From CAIVAT01 sp037139855 (GTDB lineage: Bacteria; Bacteroidota; Bacteroidia; Bacteroidales; FEN-979): DNA of 64,000 nucleotides. Location: assembly GCA_037139855.1 (NCBI GenBank), contig JBAXFM010000001.1, forward strand, positions 13,586 through 77,585. The letters are read 5' to 3'. The translations under genes and the position numbers were made by a program. The notes below the pieces were generated by a model. The model was given only the letters and a program-made list of their open reading frames with translations, was not told the DNA's origin and ran no database searches. Positions 6,836-16,662 of this stretch are shown here, one piece after another. The stretch's first letter is position 1. Each line of letters starts with the position of its first letter.

Positions 6836-8251
6836 ATGACTGAGGTAAAAAAATCGGACGTACAACTCGTCCGGGAAGGAAATAAAGCTTTCGGGATTAC
6901 CCCGGTAGGCGTTTATGCGTTCGACGTGGCCGGATCCTTCAAGATGGCAAGCCCTTCGGTACTGCCATTCTATACGAATGTCAGGCAATTGATCCCTGTC
7001 AAAATCGGTGAGTTCTCAATCGTGGCCAATGGACAGGAAAACAACTACCCCGACGAACTGCGAATCATCCTGGATGAGAACAACCTCACTCCGGAGATCC
7101 TGAACAAACAGGCTCAGTTGCTCTATGGCCAGGGACCGGCGCTGTATAAACTGAATTTCGAGAATGGGCGCCGGGTGAAGTACTGGCTCACCGATCCTGA
7201 AGTTCAGGCATGGCTCGATTCGTGGGATTACGAAGATTACCTGCTGAAGTGTTGCATCGAGTTTCGGACCATGAACGGGCATTTTTCCAAGTTCTACCGC
7301 AACAAAGGCTTCCGGATCGGTGAAAAACCACAAATCGCGAAGCTCGAGCATGTTTCTTCCATGTTTGCCCGCCTGGAATGGCCGGATGACAATAACCAGA
7401 TCAATAACATCATCGTTGGCAATTTTCGCCAGCCATGGCAACTCGGATTGAGGAAATACCCGGTTCTGGACCCATCGCGGCCTTTTGCCAACCCGGTATC
7501 GATGCGCTATTCAAATCTGTACTCATTTGCCCTGGACAATGAGTACTCCCGTTCCCCGATACACGGATCATTGAACTGGATCAAACTTTCGTCATCCATT
7601 CCGAAGCTTCTGTCGAGTTTTAACGACAATTCTATGGCCATCAAGTACCATATTGAAGTGCCGGCGATATACTGGGAAAAGTTAAGGGAACAGATGATCC
7701 TGCAATCGGAGGAGTCGAATGGGATATTCACTGAAAAGTTGTTCAAAAAGGCCCAGGATGATGTGATGGAAAGCTTTTCCATTGCCCTGGCCGGTAATGA
7801 CAAGGTGGGGAAGTTTGTCAGCACTACCACGGTTTTTGACGAATTGGGTAACCAATATGTCGGATGGAAGATCACCCCGCTGGATCAGAAGGTAAAAGAT
7901 TTCATCGATGCTCAGATTAACATTGCCAACGAGGCATTGTTCCAGACTACCTCAGGGCTTGGGGTACACCCGGCCCTGAGCAACCTGAGCAAGGATGGAA
8001 ACCTGCCCAGCGGTTCCGAGCAGCTTTACGCGTTCAAACTTTACCTGGCCACCGGGGTGGATATCCCTGAAGGCATCGTGATGAAAGACATCAACATCGC
8101 GATCAATGCCAACTTCCCCGGGCGTGGTCTTCGCCTGGGCTTCTACCATGATGTTTTGCTTACCGAATCGCAAACCAGTCCTGCAGACCGGATCAAGAAC
8201 CAGGATTCAGGAACCCAGACAGGAGACAAAAAAACAACTCAAAACCCGTAA
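6836..8251 (+). CDS. Portal protein
   Basis: A 471-residue protein assigned as portal, the dodecameric ring at the capsid vertex through which DNA passes and on which the tail assembles. Evidence is its length, its place downstream of the terminase genes and upstream of neck genes, and the mixed alpha/beta pattern with a Gln/Asn-rich, disordered C-terminus. The segment around residues 40-75 and the central EHVSSMFARLEW region resemble portal proteins of Bacteroidota siphoviruses as I remember them. It is separated from terL by the RadC cassette and the 136-residue gene, an unusual interruption. Confidence 0.75.
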   Translation: MTEVKKSDVQLVREGNKAFGITPVGVYAFDVAGSFKMASPSVLPFYTNVRQLIPVKIGEFSIVANGQENNYPDELRIILDENNLTPEILNKQAQLLYGQGPALYKLNFENGRRVKYWLTDPEVQAWLDSWDYEDYLLKCCIEFRTMNGHFSKFYRNKGFRIGEKPQIAKLEHVSSMFARLEWPDDNNQINNIIVGNFRQPWQLGLRKYPVLDPSRPFANPVSMRYSNLYSFALDNEYSRSPIHGSLNWIKLSSSIPKLLSSFNDNSMAIKYHIEVPAIYWEKLREQMILQSEESNGIFTEKLFKKAQDDVMESFSIALAGNDKVGKFVSTTTVFDELGNQYVGWKITPLDQKVKDFIDAQINIANEALFQTTSGLGVHPALSNLSKDGNLPSGSEQLYAFKLYLATGVDIPEGIVMKDINIAINANFPGRGLRLGFYHDVLLTESQTSPADRIKNQDSGTQTGDKKTTQNP

Positions 8252-8253
8252 CC

Positions 8254-9276
8254 ATGATCTTAAACAGAAGCGGTGCCGGTGCCACGGAACTGAAAGAACT
8301 GATCGGTTTCATTTACAAATCGATCACCTTCAGCAATCTAAAATCTTACGTAAGCTTCGCCGAGCGTGATATCAAAAAGGTAATAGGACCCGAGGTGTTC
8401 AAGGCTGCCGAAGATCATTACATGTCGGCGTTTTATCACCTGGCCACGCCTGATGAAGATCATCCCGAGTATCTGCTCCTGGAAGAACTGATCGAAAAGA
8501 TTCAACTGCCGGTGGCCATTCACGCCTACCGGCGTTATGTGCCCAGTTCCGATCTTACACACAGCGATAAAGGGCGGCAAATATTCGTTTCGGAACAGGA
8601 GAAACCGGCTTTCGAGTGGCAGATTGAAAAGGACAATGAAAACCTGATCTCCCTGGAGCATGAGGCAATCGATGTTCTGCTTGAATTCCTGGATGAACAT
8701 ATCGACGAGAAGGATCTGGATTTGAATGTTATCATTCCCTGGGGAACTTCTGCCGCGTACAAAGCCACCAAAGAACTGCTGATCCCCACGGTGAAAGAGT
8801 TTGAAAACGTGTTTCTCATCGGAGGCAGCCGGATGACATTCCTTTCACTGGTCCCGATGATCAAACGAATTCAGGAAAACGATATCAAGGCATGCCTGGG
8901 TGAAACCAAGTACACACAGATCACAGAACAAGTCCTGGATAATGACCTTACGCCGGAGAACATTATTATTTTGGACAAAATCCGTCCACCCCTGGCGCTG
9001 ATGGCGCTCAGTGTTGCCGTGAAAAGACTTTCATCGGAAGTTCTGCCGGCAGGCATTTTCACCAACATCACGGCCAATGTTGTCAAGGGCAAAACCCCGG
9101 CATCCAAGCAGGAACGCAACGAAATAGCATCGTCACTGGAAAAGGACGGCATGCGCGAGCTGGTCAAGCTGCAGGAGTATATCCGCAAACTTGACACAGC
9201 AGCTGCAGGGGAAATATTTACGCCCAATGATCCGACAGACATCATTGATCCACTGTTAAAATTCGTCAGACTGTAA
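8254..9276 (+). CDS. Head-tail connector / structural protein (DUF6712-like)
   Basis: A 340-residue, largely helical protein directly after portal, with a 2-nt gap. The overall pattern (an early helical domain, an acidic middle with LEFLDEHIDEKD, then helices) resembles the DUF6712 group found at this place in Bacteroidota phages; that recall is from memory. A connector or head-completion role is likely. Its stop overlaps the next start (TAATG). Confidence 0.5.
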   Translation: MILNRSGAGATELKELIGFIYKSITFSNLKSYVSFAERDIKKVIGPEVFKAAEDHYMSAFYHLATPDEDHPEYLLLEELIEKIQLPVAIHAYRRYVPSSDLTHSDKGRQIFVSEQEKPAFEWQIEKDNENLISLEHEAIDVLLEFLDEHIDEKDLDLNVIIPWGTSAAYKATKELLIPTVKEFENVFLIGGSRMTFLSLVPMIKRIQENDIKACLGETKYTQITEQVLDNDLTPENIIILDKIRPPLALMALSVAVKRLSSEVLPAGIFTNITANVVKGKTPASKQERNEIASSLEKDGMRELVKLQEYIRKLDTAAAGEIFTPNDPTDIIDPLLKFVRL

Positions 9277-10199
9277 TGCACAAAATCGAGATACCCGAGC
9301 GTCACCTGGTTAAGGAATTTCCTTCCAGCATCCATGAAATGAACCAGGATCAATTTGTTTATTTCATTGACCTGATCCTGCAATATCTCTCCGGGAAGTT
9401 CGATATCGCCGATTTCAAATCGAAATTGATCCTGAAATTACTGGATGTTAAGTTTGATATGGGATGGCAGCTGATGACAAAGGATGACAGGGAAAATGCC
9501 TACGGTGAAATATTCCGCATCAGCGAGCTTTGCGATTCTTTCTTTGAAGAAATTGACAGAGACGGACAGAAGGTAAAGACCTTTAAATTGAGTTTCCGCA
9601 AAAACTTCATTCCCCGGATCTGCGGCAAGTACCACGGTCCGAAGGATGCGCTTCAGGATGCGACCTTTGCCGAATACCGCATCGCGCACAGCTATTATGC
9701 TGCCTACATTGATTCGCACAGCGAAACCGACCTGAATCACCTGGTGGCGGTTCTGTACCGGCCTGCCAAAAGCTTTCTTTGGCTCAGACGCATGTTGCCA
9801 TCGTACGACGGACAGCCCCGGATACCATTTACGGCAAAATCAAATCCGGCGTTCCTCGAGGCCCGCGTGAAGGAAATAGCGAAGCTCCCAATCGCGGTGC
9901 GTTATGGTATCTTTCTATTCTTCTCCGGATGTGAAGAATACCTGGCTAAAGGGACCGTCAATGTTGATGGAAAGGATATTGATCTTTCGGTTATTTATGA
10001 AAAATCGGGTGAATCTGATGACTCTCCGGATATCGGGCTGATCGGGATCCTTTATAGTCTGGCAGAAACAAAAGTGTTCGGGTCCATCGAGGAAACCGAC
10101 GGGCAAAATCTTTACGACATCATGATCCGCCTGTACCAGGTGGTGAAACAAGCAAAAGCAATGGAGGCTAAATACAAGGACAATGGTATCGGTGATTAA
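9276..10199 (+). CDS. Phage structural/assembly protein, unknown
   Basis: A 307-residue, soluble, mainly helical protein translated with the gene before it (TAATG overlap) and the gene after it (17-bp overlap). I do not recognise a domain. The N-terminal FVYFIDLILQYLSGKFDIADFK segment looks like a short helical bundle. Its location between connector and neck genes suggests a role in head-tail joining or tail assembly. Confidence 0.7.
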   Translation: MHKIEIPERHLVKEFPSSIHEMNQDQFVYFIDLILQYLSGKFDIADFKSKLILKLLDVKFDMGWQLMTKDDRENAYGEIFRISELCDSFFEEIDRDGQKVKTFKLSFRKNFIPRICGKYHGPKDALQDATFAEYRIAHSYYAAYIDSHSETDLNHLVAVLYRPAKSFLWLRRMLPSYDGQPRIPFTAKSNPAFLEARVKEIAKLPIAVRYGIFLFFSGCEEYLAKGTVNVDGKDIDLSVIYEKSGESDDSPDIGLIGILYSLAETKVFGSIEETDGQNLYDIMIRLYQVVKQAKAMEAKYKDNGIGD

Positions 10200-10668
10200 A
10201 TACAAGTCATTCTGGGAATACATCGCAAGAGCGTTTCCTGCCATCACAAAGACCCTGATCATTCATGAGGAGTCTGACCTTCCTGGCATTGTGCGTGACA
10301 TGGATAATGGCGCGACACTCCTGTTTGCGATCATCCCGTCAACGGATATGGAAGCGACCAGTGTGGACGATTTTGAAGAGATTGACTCATGCTTTGCCTG
10401 CCTGATCAAGAAAAGCGATCCGGGAAATCTATCTGCTGATGAATTCCTCATTGAGATGGCGGGTACACAATACCTCATGTCGGCCATCAAAGACAAAATG
10501 ATCGCACTGGCCGGGGACAATGATCATGACATTGACGGCGGACAATACAGCCACCTGATGCACCGGCTCATCATCAACGGAATGCACACAGATCCGGAGT
10601 ACAACCTGCTTGGATGCAACGGATGGTCACTTTCATTTAAACTCAAAACAACAGGAACAATCCAATAA
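10183..10668 (+). CDS. Neck / tail-terminator-like protein, unknown family
   Basis: A 161-residue acidic protein overlapping the preceding gene by 17 bp and the next by 1 bp (TAATG). Size, alternating beta/alpha pattern and position are what one expects of a tail terminator or tail completion protein, but no family is recognised. The Asp/His-rich stretch GDNDHDIDGGQYSH (about residues 110-123) could bind metal. Confidence 0.5.
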   Translation: MVSVIKYKSFWEYIARAFPAITKTLIIHEESDLPGIVRDMDNGATLLFAIIPSTDMEATSVDDFEEIDSCFACLIKKSDPGNLSADEFLIEMAGTQYLMSAIKDKMIALAGDNDHDIDGGQYSHLMHRLIINGMHTDPEYNLLGCNGWSLSFKLKTTGTIQ

Positions 10669-11222
10669 TGGCCACTACACTTAAATATCCGTCACCCATG
10701 ATCCCCGAAAACATCTGTGCGGTAACGTTCAATTCGCTGCTGACAAAGGTGGCCATTCTGTTCATATCCTATTTCGCTCCCATCTCCGAGATGATCCATG
10801 TCATGTTGATTTTCCTGCTTTTTGATACGGTTTCGGGAATATGGGCATCGATAAAGGAAGGCAACGCGATTGAGAGCCATAAGCTGCGCAAAACAGTGCT
10901 GAAATTTCTTTGGTACACAGTGGCCGTGATGGCGGCCTGGATGATGGAACATACCTTCGATCTGACCTGGGTGAGACTGGCAAGTCTTACAGCAGGGTTT
11001 ATCTGCTTTGTCGAGCTTAAAAGTATGTTTGAAAACATTACCAGGATCACCAACGAGCCGATTTTTAAACGCATCCTGAAGCTTCTGAAACGGAAAAGTA
11101 CAGAAACCATCTCGGAGATCACGGATGATCCGGAGGATGACTATACACGCAGATACGAGAAAAGTACCAAAACAGAGGTAGAATATACGGTAAAGCATCA
11201 GAAAAGCGAGAAAAATGGATAA
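10668..11222 (+). CDS. Holin (phage holin family 4-like)
   Basis: A 184-residue membrane protein with three hydrophobic segments (about 27-59, 77-95 and 104-120) and a charged cytoplasmic tail of some 60 residues. The core DTVSGIWASIKEG ... LRKTVLKFLWY matches the D-x-x-x-G ... basic ... KxL pattern of toxin-secretion/phage-lysis holins. It lies directly before the lysozyme gene and overlaps it by 8 bp. It would open the inner membrane to release the lysozyme at the time of lysis. Confidence 0.8.
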   Translation: MATTLKYPSPMIPENICAVTFNSLLTKVAILFISYFAPISEMIHVMLIFLLFDTVSGIWASIKEGNAIESHKLRKTVLKFLWYTVAVMAAWMMEHTFDLTWVRLASLTAGFICFVELKSMFENITRITNEPIFKRILKLLKRKSTETISEITDDPEDDYTRRYEKSTKTEVEYTVKHQKSEKNG

Positions 11223-11715
11223 AATCACACGCGTATCAAAGAACTGCCTGGCCATGATCGAAGAGTTCGAATGTGGCGGCAATTTCCGCAATTTCATGAA
11301 GGCGTATAAATGCCCGGCAGGGAAATGGACCATTGGCATGGGAACTACGCGGTATCCTGATGGCCGCAGGGTCATGCCCGGTGATGTGATCACTGAACAA
11401 CAGGTTTACGAATACCTTACCTCCGATATCGCATTGGCCGAAAGCGCGGTTGCATCGGCTGTGACGGTGTATATCGGCCAGCAAAGATTTGATGCACTGG
11501 TCGATTTCGTGTACAACCTGGGAATTCTGGCATTTAAAAATTCCAACTTGCTCAAAGTGATCAATAAAGATCCCGGCGATCCTGCCATCGAAAACCAGTT
11601 TTACCGCTGGATTCTGGCCGGTGGCAAACCACATGCCGGCCTGATCAGGCGCCGCCGGTCGGAAGCCTGGCTCTATTTTAATGGAAGTCTCAAATTCAAA
11701 TTCGACAAATCATGA
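11215..11715 (+). CDS. Endolysin, GH24 (T4-type) lysozyme
   Basis: A 166-residue muramidase that cuts the glycan backbone of peptidoglycan. The family signature IEEFEC (catalytic Glu, E19), KWTIGMGTT (T39) and the closing RRRRSEAWLYF are present. The position of T4 lysozyme Asp20 is held by Cys33 (YKCPAGKWTIG), a variant seen in many phage GH24 enzymes. There is no signal peptide or N-terminal anchor, so export depends on the holin upstream. It overlaps both holin and spanin genes (8 bp and 4 bp). Confidence 0.92.
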   Translation: MDKITRVSKNCLAMIEEFECGGNFRNFMKAYKCPAGKWTIGMGTTRYPDGRRVMPGDVITEQQVYEYLTSDIALAESAVASAVTVYIGQQRFDALVDFVYNLGILAFKNSNLLKVINKDPGDPAIENQFYRWILAGGKPHAGLIRRRRSEAWLYFNGSLKFKFDKS

Positions 11716-12224
11716 AATCAAAACATCCCCAGGACTGGCAGATAATTCTGTTCGGAGCCATCATGTTTTTTCTGTGCCTGCAGTCATGCACCACGACAAA
11801 GAATGTTCAAAAGAGCGAGGTGAAAACTGAATCCGAGTCGAAATCAACGGAAGAAGCAAAATCCACAGCACAAATTGAGACGAATACTCAAACCAAGGCT
11901 GAAACGGTCACCAACGAGCAATGTGACACGAATATCTGGGTAATGGTTCCGGTGAGTGCTACCAAAAAGGACACGATCATCAAGGTTCAAATCCCGGTAA
12001 AATTTCAGCGTATCATCAAACGCATTGAGGCCAGTGACCAGAACAAGAAGGAACAAAACAGCGCACAGGTAAATAAAAATGATCAATTACACCAGAAATC
12101 GTATGAACAGCGCATGGATAAGACCGTCGAACGAACGGGACTTCCCTGGTGGGCCATTGCCATACTAACGATCTTCATACTTATTGGCGTGGCTGTGCTC
12201 CTTTGGCGATTAAAAGTATTCTAA
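11712..12224 (+). CDS. Unimolecular spanin (u-spanin) candidate
   Basis: A 170-residue protein with a lipoprotein signal ending LCLQSC (lipidation at C26), a long Lys/Glu/Thr/Gln-rich middle, and one C-terminal transmembrane helix (LPWWAIAILTIFILIG, about 144-168). One end in the outer membrane and the other in the inner membrane is the layout of the phage T1 gp11-type single-molecule spanin, which joins the two membranes after peptidoglycan is cut. It directly follows holin and lysozyme, overlapping the latter by ATGA. The residues after the Cys (TTT) do not suggest inner-membrane retention. No sequence family is recognised; the call rests on topology and context. Confidence 0.75.
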   Translation: MKSKHPQDWQIILFGAIMFFLCLQSCTTTKNVQKSEVKTESESKSTEEAKSTAQIETNTQTKAETVTNEQCDTNIWVMVPVSATKKDTIIKVQIPVKFQRIIKRIEASDQNKKEQNSAQVNKNDQLHQKSYEQRMDKTVERTGLPWWAIAILTIFILIGVAVLLWRLKVF

Positions 12225-12273
12225 TTACGCCCGGGATGTCAACCGGGCTGAAATTCATAAAGGAGTTAAAAGG

Positions 12274-12310
12274 ATCCCCTGAACCACGAAAAAAAGTTCA
12301 GGGGATTTTT
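12274..12310 (+). terminator. Terminator of the portal-lysis operon
   Basis: ATCCCCTGAAC pairs perfectly with GTTCAGGGGAT (11 bp) and runs into TTTTT. It separates the lysis cassette from the late promoter at 12314-12349. Confidence 0.95.
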
Positions 12311-12313
12311 TAT

Positions 12314-12349
12314 TGTCCTTTACCCTCGCAGCTGTCGGATGTATCATTG
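12314..12349 (+). promoter_or_regulatory. Phage late promoter, site 4 (variant -7 box)
   Basis: TGTCCTTT (12314-12321), 20 nt, TATCATTG (12342-12349), one mismatch from TAnnTTTG. Start codon at 12365, 15 nt past the box. Confidence 0.7.
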
Positions 12350-12364
12350 CTCAAACAATTTGTA

Positions 12365-12883
12365 ATGAGCTTTTGGAAGAAGGTGATTGACAGCCGTCAA
12401 AACGGCAGGATCGGCAAAGGTTCCTGGGAAGGTCCTTTTGACATCGGCATTGTAGAGACAGGACAGACACAGCGCCACCAGCGTTCTTTCAATACTGAAG
12501 AAATGGAGGCATTCAATGAGAAATTAAAGGGATGGGGCGCAAAAGTAAACGCCGCCCTTCCGCCATCCATCAGATCCCTGGGCATCGGAGGCAAGCGCCT
12601 TGCTTCCAGTATCCGCAACACCTACTATTATGAATACGGTGAAATTTACCGTCTCGGGTTTTCCTTCGCACGCGAGGGCATATTCGTGCACAAGGGCGTT
12701 GGCCGCGGATACGTGATGGCCAATGGTACGGTTGTGAAAATATCAAAAACCCTGGGATTTAACCGCAAACCAAAACCATGGTTTAACCCCGTAATCGAGT
12801 CGTTCATCCCGGAACTCGAAGAAATCATTATGGAATACAGCAATACTGCAATCATCAATTCAACACGAATTTATATCCGATAA
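12365..12883 (+). CDS. Tail completion / minor tail protein candidate
   Basis: A 172-residue protein. I start it at ATG 12365, just past the late promoter; the longer frame from 12149 would run back through the terminator and the spanin gene. The C-terminal part (FVHKGVGRGYVM ... RKPKPWFNPVIE) resembles the HK97-gp10/tail-completion type proteins placed before tape measure genes in Bacteroidota phages, from memory. It lies 2 nt before the tape measure gene. Confidence 0.6.
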   Translation: MSFWKKVIDSRQNGRIGKGSWEGPFDIGIVETGQTQRHQRSFNTEEMEAFNEKLKGWGAKVNAALPPSIRSLGIGGKRLASSIRNTYYYEYGEIYRLGFSFAREGIFVHKGVGRGYVMANGTVVKISKTLGFNRKPKPWFNPVIESFIPELEEIIMEYSNTAIINSTRIYIR

Positions 12884-12885
12884 CC

Positions 12886-15800
12886 ATGGCTGGCAAAACA
12901 AACATTTCCGATTACCGGTTTTCAATTTTCATCAACAATGACCAGGCGAAAAAAAGCCTCATGGAGATGGAAAAAACCATGATGGGCTACGAAGCGGAAC
13001 TTAAGAAGCTGGAAGTCGAAGGGAAAAAGAATTCGGCAGAATATAATTCCCGAAAGGATGCGATCGCAAAGCTCGATGTTGAAATGAAAAACATGCGCAA
13101 GGAGGCCGGACTCCAGGCGCTTTCGCTGAAAGAACTCAAGTCGCTGCAGTCGCAGCTGCGCAATGAAATGGCCAGGGCCGTACCAGGTACTGAACACTGG
13201 AAAAAACTGGATGCCGAACTTGCAAAGGTTAACGGAAGATTTCGCGAGCTTTCGACCAATGCTAAATCAACAGGCCTGAGTATCGGTGGCATGGCTGAAG
13301 GGTTCAATAAGTATTTTGGGATGCTAACCGCTGGCGTTGCAGCCCTGACCGGATTGGTTTTTTCATTTCGCAAAGTGGTTGACGTTTTCAACGAATATGA
13401 AAAGAAACTCGATAATCTCTCAGCGCTGACCGGTCTCACCGGCGATAACCTTACCTGGCTTTCACAGCAGGCAAAGGAAATGAGTACCTCCATGGGCGAA
13501 GGTAACGTGCGGATCACCCAGTCGGCAGATGCGATCGTTGACGCCTACACAAAGGTAGGCAGCGCCCGGCCTGAACTGCTGAAGAACAAGGAGGATCTCA
13601 ACATGGTTACCAAGGAAGCCATTTTGTTGTCTGAAGCTGCAAATTCCGAACTGGAACCGGCAGTGAAAGCACTAACCGGGGTTCTTAATCAGTTTAACGC
13701 TCCGGCAAGCGATTCGCGCCGGATCATAAATGCCCTTGCTGCCGGATCCAAAGAAGGTGCAGGAGAGATTCCCTACCTGACCGAGGCAATTGAAAAATCA
13801 GGGACGGTTGCTGCTGATGCTGGAATGTCTATTGAAGAACTCGTTGGTACACTTGAAACATTGGCGCCTAGAATGACTCAGCCGGAAATGGCTGGCAGGT
13901 CCCTCCGGGCAGTCATTTTGAAACTCCAGGAAGGGGCAAAAGACACCAATCCTGCCATCGTCGGGATGGCCACGGCAATGGAGAACCTAGGCAAAAAGAA
14001 CCTTTCCGTGGCTGAATTGGTCAATATGTTTGGCGTAGAGAATATCACAGCCGCAAAGATTCTGATCAACAATGTGGGTGAACTGAAAAATTACACCAAG
14101 GCAGTCACCGGCACCAGTGTTGCCCTGGAGCAAGCCGCAATCAATACCGATAACAATACATCCAGACTTGCCCAGGCACAGAACCGGGTGCAGTTGATGT
14201 CAATCGAATTGGGTGAAAAACTGGCGCCGGCGCTTACCTTCAGCACCAATGCCTTCAGCTACCTGATGAAGGCGATTCTCGGATCCATTAAATTCTTTAA
14301 TGAACACCGGTCTATCATCCTGATGACCTTGGCTGCAGTGGCTGCATATACGGTTACAGTACTTGCCGTTACCAGTGCCAAGAAACTCTACAGCCTTGCT
14401 ACCGCAATGGCTGACAGGGTGACAAAACTATTCAATGCCACGCTGGCCACCAGTCCATGGGGAATGCTCGCCGGGTTGATCGCTGCAGCTGCAACCGCAC
14501 TGCTGTTGTTTAAAAGCAATACGGAAGATGCCATCGAATCGCAATCAAAGTTGAATAAGATCAAAGATGACAGCCTGAAAAAAACAGAAGAGGAGACGGC
14601 ATCTGCCCAGGCCATGTATGATCAACTTCGTAAATCCAATGCCGGCAGTGAAGAGCGCAAAAGGTTGATTGAAGAGATCAACAGCAAGTATGGCACTACA
14701 TTGAAAAATCTCTCAGACGAAAAATTGTTTTTGAAGCAAATTGATGATTCATATCAAAGCATCATTGAGTCGATCAAGGCTAAAATAGCCATGGAAACGC
14801 GCCAGGATTCGCTCACTGCTTTGGTAAAACAGCAGAATGAAGTCGGAAAGATTCTGCAGGGGACCATTAAAATGTACGAGGCGCAACTCAATATGCCCGG
14901 GGCCAACCAGGCGAAATTGAACGCCAACATCCAGGCGGCAAAGAAAACTTATGATGATTTCATCAAAACCAATGAAGCCGATATGCAGAAGGTGTATGAT
15001 GAAGGAAAAGGCGCGCTTGGGAACCTTGATACTGGAGATAAGGGTAGTAAACCGAAATCGGATGGTGGCGGTCCGGCTGATCCGGTGGATAAAGAAATTA
15101 ACAGGATCAAGGCGATGCAGAAACAGCTCGCCGAACTGAACATCTCGATGATCAAGGATGAGCAGGAACGCGAATTGAAGATGGCTGAGTTGAATCATAA
15201 GCAAAAACTTGCTGAGATCACCGGCAATTCTAAACTTGAAAACAATCTGCGAAAAGCACTGGATGCTTCTTATGAAAATGAAAAGGAGAAAATAAACAAG
15301 AAGTATTCAGATAAGGAACTGGCTGAATCCTGGAAACTGGAAAAGGATAAATGGGAAGCTAAAATTAATGCCGAAGATAAGGGAAGTGTTGAATGGTACA
15401 TGTCTTCGGTAGAGTTTCTCGACAAAATGAGTGCTTATGAGTTGAGCAACACTGAACTCACTGAGCAGCAAAAACTAGATATCAAGGAAAAATACAAAAG
15501 CCTTGGAGAAAAACTTGATGCGGAGTTTACTGGTCCTGCCTTTGTATCATCCACCGAACCCAAAAAAGGGACAAAAACTAAAGCAGGGAAGGGGGATGGC
15601 CTCGATCCCGTTTTTCAGATAGGACAACGCAAAGCCTTGCTGGCTGCTGCCAGGGATGAAGAACTGGCAGCTGTAGGTGACAACGCCGAAAAGCAGAAAG
15701 AGATTTGGGACGAATATTATAAAGGACTTTCTGAGGTCACAATGGAGGCCGTCAATACCATCATTTCAACCTTGTCAACGGTGGTGAATTCGTTGGGTGG

Positions 15801-16617
15801 CCTATTTTCGGCCATGAATGATTATGAAAATGCCAACCTGCAGAAGGATGAAAATGCCAACAATAAGAAGAAGGCCAACCTGAAGAAACAGCTGGATGCA
15901 AAACTGATTACCCAGAAGCAATATGATGCCGCGGTGGGTAAGATGGATCTCGAGATGGATGCCAAGAAAAAAGAACTGTCCATCAAACAGGCTAAACGGC
16001 AGAGAGCAATTTCATTGGCACAGGCCATCATTGGGGTTGCCCAGGGTGTAATCTCCGCATTGAGCGCCGGTCCAATTATCGGGATCATTCTCGCGGCGCT
16101 CGTAGGGTTACTCGGAGCAATACAGATCGGGTACATTGCTTCAACCCCAATTCCAGAAGCTGCAAAAGGAAGGTACGGCGCTTTCCTGAGGTCACGCCAG
16201 GCAGCCAATGGCCGCTACGACGTTCTCGGCAAAGATGATAACAAGGAATATCGTGGTGTTCCATACATGGATCAGCCGCCATCAGGCTTGTACAGCACGC
16301 CAACATTATTTGCAGAAACCGGCCGGGAGATCATCATAAATCCAAAGCATACGGAAAACCTGATGCGCTTCAGGCCGGATCTGGTTCAGGCCATCATGCA
16401 AGTGCCACAACGTGCCGGCGGGCTTTACCCGGATGCTTCAGCGCAGCGATCGGCGGCCAGTGGACCGGTGATAGTTCAGTTCCATCCGGACACACTCAAA
16501 GCCATGAATGATTTTCAGGAGCAACTCAAGAAGCCTGTGGCCGCGCAAATCGGATTTGATAACATGCGCGATACCATGGCAACTGTTGCCGAGATCGAAA
16601 GCCGGGTGACCAGGTAA
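12886..16617 (+). CDS. Tail tape measure protein (TP901 type)
   Basis: A 1243-residue protein that sets tail length and is ejected with the DNA. It starts with long coiled coil (residues 20-110), followed by a TP901-type core at about 170-330 (for example IPYLTEAIEKSGTVAADAGMS and RSLRAVILKLQ). Hydrophobic segments lie near 476-495, 525-542 and 1042-1086, with long charged coiled coils between about 545 and 1040. The C-terminus (FAETGREIIINPK) is typical of these proteins in Bacteroidota phages. It is by far the longest gene here; at about 1.5 Angstrom per residue it would suit a tail of roughly 180 nm, a rule-of-thumb estimate. Confidence 0.93.
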   Translation: MAGKTNISDYRFSIFINNDQAKKSLMEMEKTMMGYEAELKKLEVEGKKNSAEYNSRKDAIAKLDVEMKNMRKEAGLQALSLKELKSLQSQLRNEMARAVPGTEHWKKLDAELAKVNGRFRELSTNAKSTGLSIGGMAEGFNKYFGMLTAGVAALTGLVFSFRKVVDVFNEYEKKLDNLSALTGLTGDNLTWLSQQAKEMSTSMGEGNVRITQSADAIVDAYTKVGSARPELLKNKEDLNMVTKEAILLSEAANSELEPAVKALTGVLNQFNAPASDSRRIINALAAGSKEGAGEIPYLTEAIEKSGTVAADAGMSIEELVGTLETLAPRMTQPEMAGRSLRAVILKLQEGAKDTNPAIVGMATAMENLGKKNLSVAELVNMFGVENITAAKILINNVGELKNYTKAVTGTSVALEQAAINTDNNTSRLAQAQNRVQLMSIELGEKLAPALTFSTNAFSYLMKAILGSIKFFNEHRSIILMTLAAVAAYTVTVLAVTSAKKLYSLATAMADRVTKLFNATLATSPWGMLAGLIAAAATALLLFKSNTEDAIESQSKLNKIKDDSLKKTEEETASAQAMYDQLRKSNAGSEERKRLIEEINSKYGTTLKNLSDEKLFLKQIDDSYQSIIESIKAKIAMETRQDSLTALVKQQNEVGKILQGTIKMYEAQLNMPGANQAKLNANIQAAKKTYDDFIKTNEADMQKVYDEGKGALGNLDTGDKGSKPKSDGGGPADPVDKEINRIKAMQKQLAELNISMIKDEQERELKMAELNHKQKLAEITGNSKLENNLRKALDASYENEKEKINKKYSDKELAESWKLEKDKWEAKINAEDKGSVEWYMSSVEFLDKMSAYELSNTELTEQQKLDIKEKYKSLGEKLDAEFTGPAFVSSTEPKKGTKTKAGKGDGLDPVFQIGQRKALLAAARDEELAAVGDNAEKQKEIWDEYYKGLSEVTMEAVNTIISTLSTVVNSLGGLFSAMNDYENANLQKDENANNKKKANLKKQLDAKLITQKQYDAAVGKMDLEMDAKKKELSIKQAKRQRAISLAQAIIGVAQGVISALSAGPIIGIILAALVGLLGAIQIGYIASTPIPEAAKGRYGAFLRSRQAANGRYDVLGKDDNKEYRGVPYMDQPPSGLYSTPTLFAETGREIIINPKHTENLMRFRPDLVQAIMQVPQRAGGLYPDASAQRSAASGPVIVQFHPDTLKAMNDFQEQLKKPVAAQIGFDNMRDTMATVAEIESRVTR

Positions 16618-16622
16618 CCGGT

Positions 16623-16658
16623 TGTCCTTTAAAAAAAATCCATACTCCGCTAAGTTTG
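16623..16658 (+). promoter_or_regulatory. Phage late promoter, site 3
   Basis: TGTCCTTT (16623-16630), 20 nt, TAAGTTTG (16651-16658). The ATG of the next gene is at 16663, 4 nt past the box, again implying a leaderless mRNA. Confidence 0.8.
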
Positions 16659-16662
16659 TCCC

